DNA of 58,502 nt, taken from DASZZZ01 sp036260375 (lineage in GTDB: Bacteria > Actinomycetota > CADDZG01 > WHSQ01). Location of the stretch: assembly GCA_036260375.1 (NCBI GenBank), contig DASZZZ010000095.1, positions 1 through 58,502 of the forward strand, read 5' to 3'. The position numbers and the translations under genes are program-made. Shown in pieces: positions 57,373-58,502 of the stretch; the stretch's first letter is position 1; each line of letters starts with the position of its first letter. A model generated the notes under the pieces. It saw only the letters and a program-made list of their open reading frames with translations. It was not told the DNA's origin and did no database searches.

Positions 57373-58502
57373 CTACTTCGAGCTCGTCTCCGCCGCCCCC
57401 AGCACCGCCTGCGCCGCCGCGAGCCGCGCCACGGGGACGCGGAACGGCGAGCACGACACGTAGTCGAGCCCGATCTCGTCGCAGAACAGCACGGAGTCGG
57501 GGTCCCCGCCGTGCTCCCCGCAGATCCCGAGGTGAAGGGAGTCGTTCGACGCACGCCCCTCCTCGACCGCGATCTGCATGAGACGGCCGACGCCGGGCCG
57601 GTCGATGGTCACGAACGGGTTGGCCGGCAGCAGCTTGCGCTCCTCGTACATCGACAGGAACTTGCCGATGTCGTCGCGTGAGAATCCATAGGTGGTCTGC
57701 GTGAGGTCGTTGGTGCCGAAGGAGAAGAAATCCGCACCCTCTGCGATCTCCCCGGCGCGCAGTGCGGCGCGCGGAAGTTCGATCATCGTTCCGAAAGGCA
57801 CCTCGAGCTCGACGCCTTCGGACTTCAGGACGTCGGCGACGACGGGTTCGAGCTCGTCTCGCATGCGACTTAGCTCCTCGGCGGTCGCAACGAGCGGGAT
57901 CATGATCTCGGGTCGGGGGTCACCGCCCTTCTTCTTGAGCTCGGCGGCGGCCTCGACGATGGCGCGCACCTGCATCGCATACAGCCCGGGCTTGACGATC
58001 CCAAGTCGCACGCCGCGGAGGCCGAGCATGGGGTTCGCCTCCTCGAGTTCCGACACCTTTTGCAGCAGCCGCTTCCTTTCCTCGAGCTCCTTTCCTTTGA
58101 GCTTTCTGTCCTTGCCCGTGTCCCTGTCGTGGGCGCGCTCGGTCGCGACCTCCACGGCCAGATCGACGTGGTTCGGCAAAAACTCGTGCAGGGGTGGGTC
58201 GAGCAGACGAATCGTGACGGGCAGCCCGTCCATCGCCTTCAGGATGACTTTGAAGTCGTCTTTCTGCAGAGGTTCGAGGGCCGCATAAGCCTCCTGCTCC
58301 TCCTCTTCGTTTTCGGCGAAGATCATCTTGCGAACCGCGGCCACCCTTTCGTCGCCGAGGAACATGTGCTCGGTGCGACACAGTCCGATCCCCTGCGCGC
58401 CGCGGGCCCGCGCGTTGCTGGACTGATCCTCGGTATCGGCGTTCGCCCACACCTCGAGTCGCCGCCGTTCGTCGGCGACGGCCATGAACCGCTCGAACGC
58501 GC
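57373..58502 (-). CDS. ppdK: Pyruvate, phosphate dikinase, C-terminal part (runs off the window)
   Basis: At least 376 residues of the PEP-utilising barrel; the frame stays open to the window edge, so the ATP-grasp and swivelling-His domains lie outside. Motifs: GIGLCRTEHMFLGDERVAAV, MLGLRGVRLGIVKPGLYAMQ, IMIPLVATAEELSRMRDELE, FFSFGTNDLTQTTYGFSRDD and the active-site Cys in LGICGEHGGDPDSV. PPDK interconverts pyruvate and PEP with ATP and phosphate. Confidence 0.96.
   Translation of the reverse strand, partial: AFERFMAVADERRRLEVWANADTEDQSSNARARGAQGIGLCRTEHMFLGDERVAAVRKMIFAENEEEEQEAYAALEPLQKDDFKVILKAMDGLPVTIRLLDPPLHEFLPNHVDLAVEVATERAHDRDTGKDRKLKGKELEERKRLLQKVSELEEANPMLGLRGVRLGIVKPGLYAMQVRAIVEAAAELKKKGGDPRPEIMIPLVATAEELSRMRDELEPVVADVLKSEGVELEVPFGTMIELPRAALRAGEIAEGADFFSFGTNDLTQTTYGFSRDDIGKFLSMYEERKLLPANPFVTIDRPGVGRLMQIAVEEGRASNDSLHLGICGEHGGDPDSVLFCDEIGLDYVSCSPFRVPVARLAAAQAVLGAAETSSK

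Overview
The window comes from a high-GC actinobacterial chromosome. I infer class Thermoleophilia (Solirubrobacterales/Gaiellales type) from the very GC-rich codons, the many GTG and TTG starts, the dgt-dnaG-rpoD block, flavin-dependent ThyX, a DhnA-type class I aldolase and several actinobacterial membrane families (HXXEE, DUF2231). This placement is an inference; no rRNA gene is present. I see no insertion sequence, phage gene or CRISPR array.

Layout, left to right. 1-7.1 kb: a gene tail, a remnant of a RibD/DHFR-like gene, a secreted glycosidase-like LamG protein, tRNA-Ser(CGA), tadA with an extended-SDR epimerase, a secreted subtilase, a universal stress protein and a thioesterase. 7.1-8.0 kb: divergent arsI/arsR with two operators. 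8.0-11.6 kb: a HTH/periplasmic-binding-fold regulator divergent from modABC (molybdate uptake). 11.7-14.9 kb: gnd, a GH15 trehalase/glucoamylase and an RsbW-like kinase. 15.0-23.2 kb: a MarR regulator convergent with a tightly coupled six-gene operon (wrbA, bicupin, asnB, prpF-like, acyl-CoA-dehydrogenase-like, dihydroorotase-like), which is divergent from a DsbA/HCCA-isomerase-like gene. The operon has no pathway that I recognise. 23.3-37.1 kb: aldolase, cysS-like, thyX, PNPOx-like protein, small membrane proteins, YceI/HxlR, chrA, a SigG-type sigma factor, a STAS protein, a DrrAB-type ABC exporter, a VOC protein and a DUF4287/SRPBCC protein.

37.2-44.5 kb: the most notable locus. Five overlapping genes encode a uracil phosphoribosyltransferase, an EamA transporter, a single-module NRPS with A-(oxidase inserted)-T-TE architecture, a pseudouridine-5'-phosphate glycosidase homologue and a HAD phosphatase. 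They are driven by one recognisable promoter whose -10 lies inside a perfect inverted repeat. This gene set matches the known five-gene minimycin (min) cluster, and partly the indigoidine ind genes, of Streptomyces. Minimycin is a C-nucleoside and indigoidine a blue pigment; both are made from glutamine.

44.5-58.5 kb: DUF983, a tRNA with CAU anticodon, RidA, a CarH-like B12 photoreceptor regulator, a small zinc-ribbon protein, an isochorismatase-like hydrolase, dapE-dapC-dapD (succinylase branch of lysine/DAP synthesis), a WhiG/FliA-type sigma factor, tRNA-Asn, rpoD-dnaG-dgt, a secreted protein and the 3' part of ppdK. Several transcription regulators (ArsR, MarR, HxlR, HTH/PBP) share a -10-like hexamer exactly 6 nt before the start codon, which suggests leaderless mRNAs.
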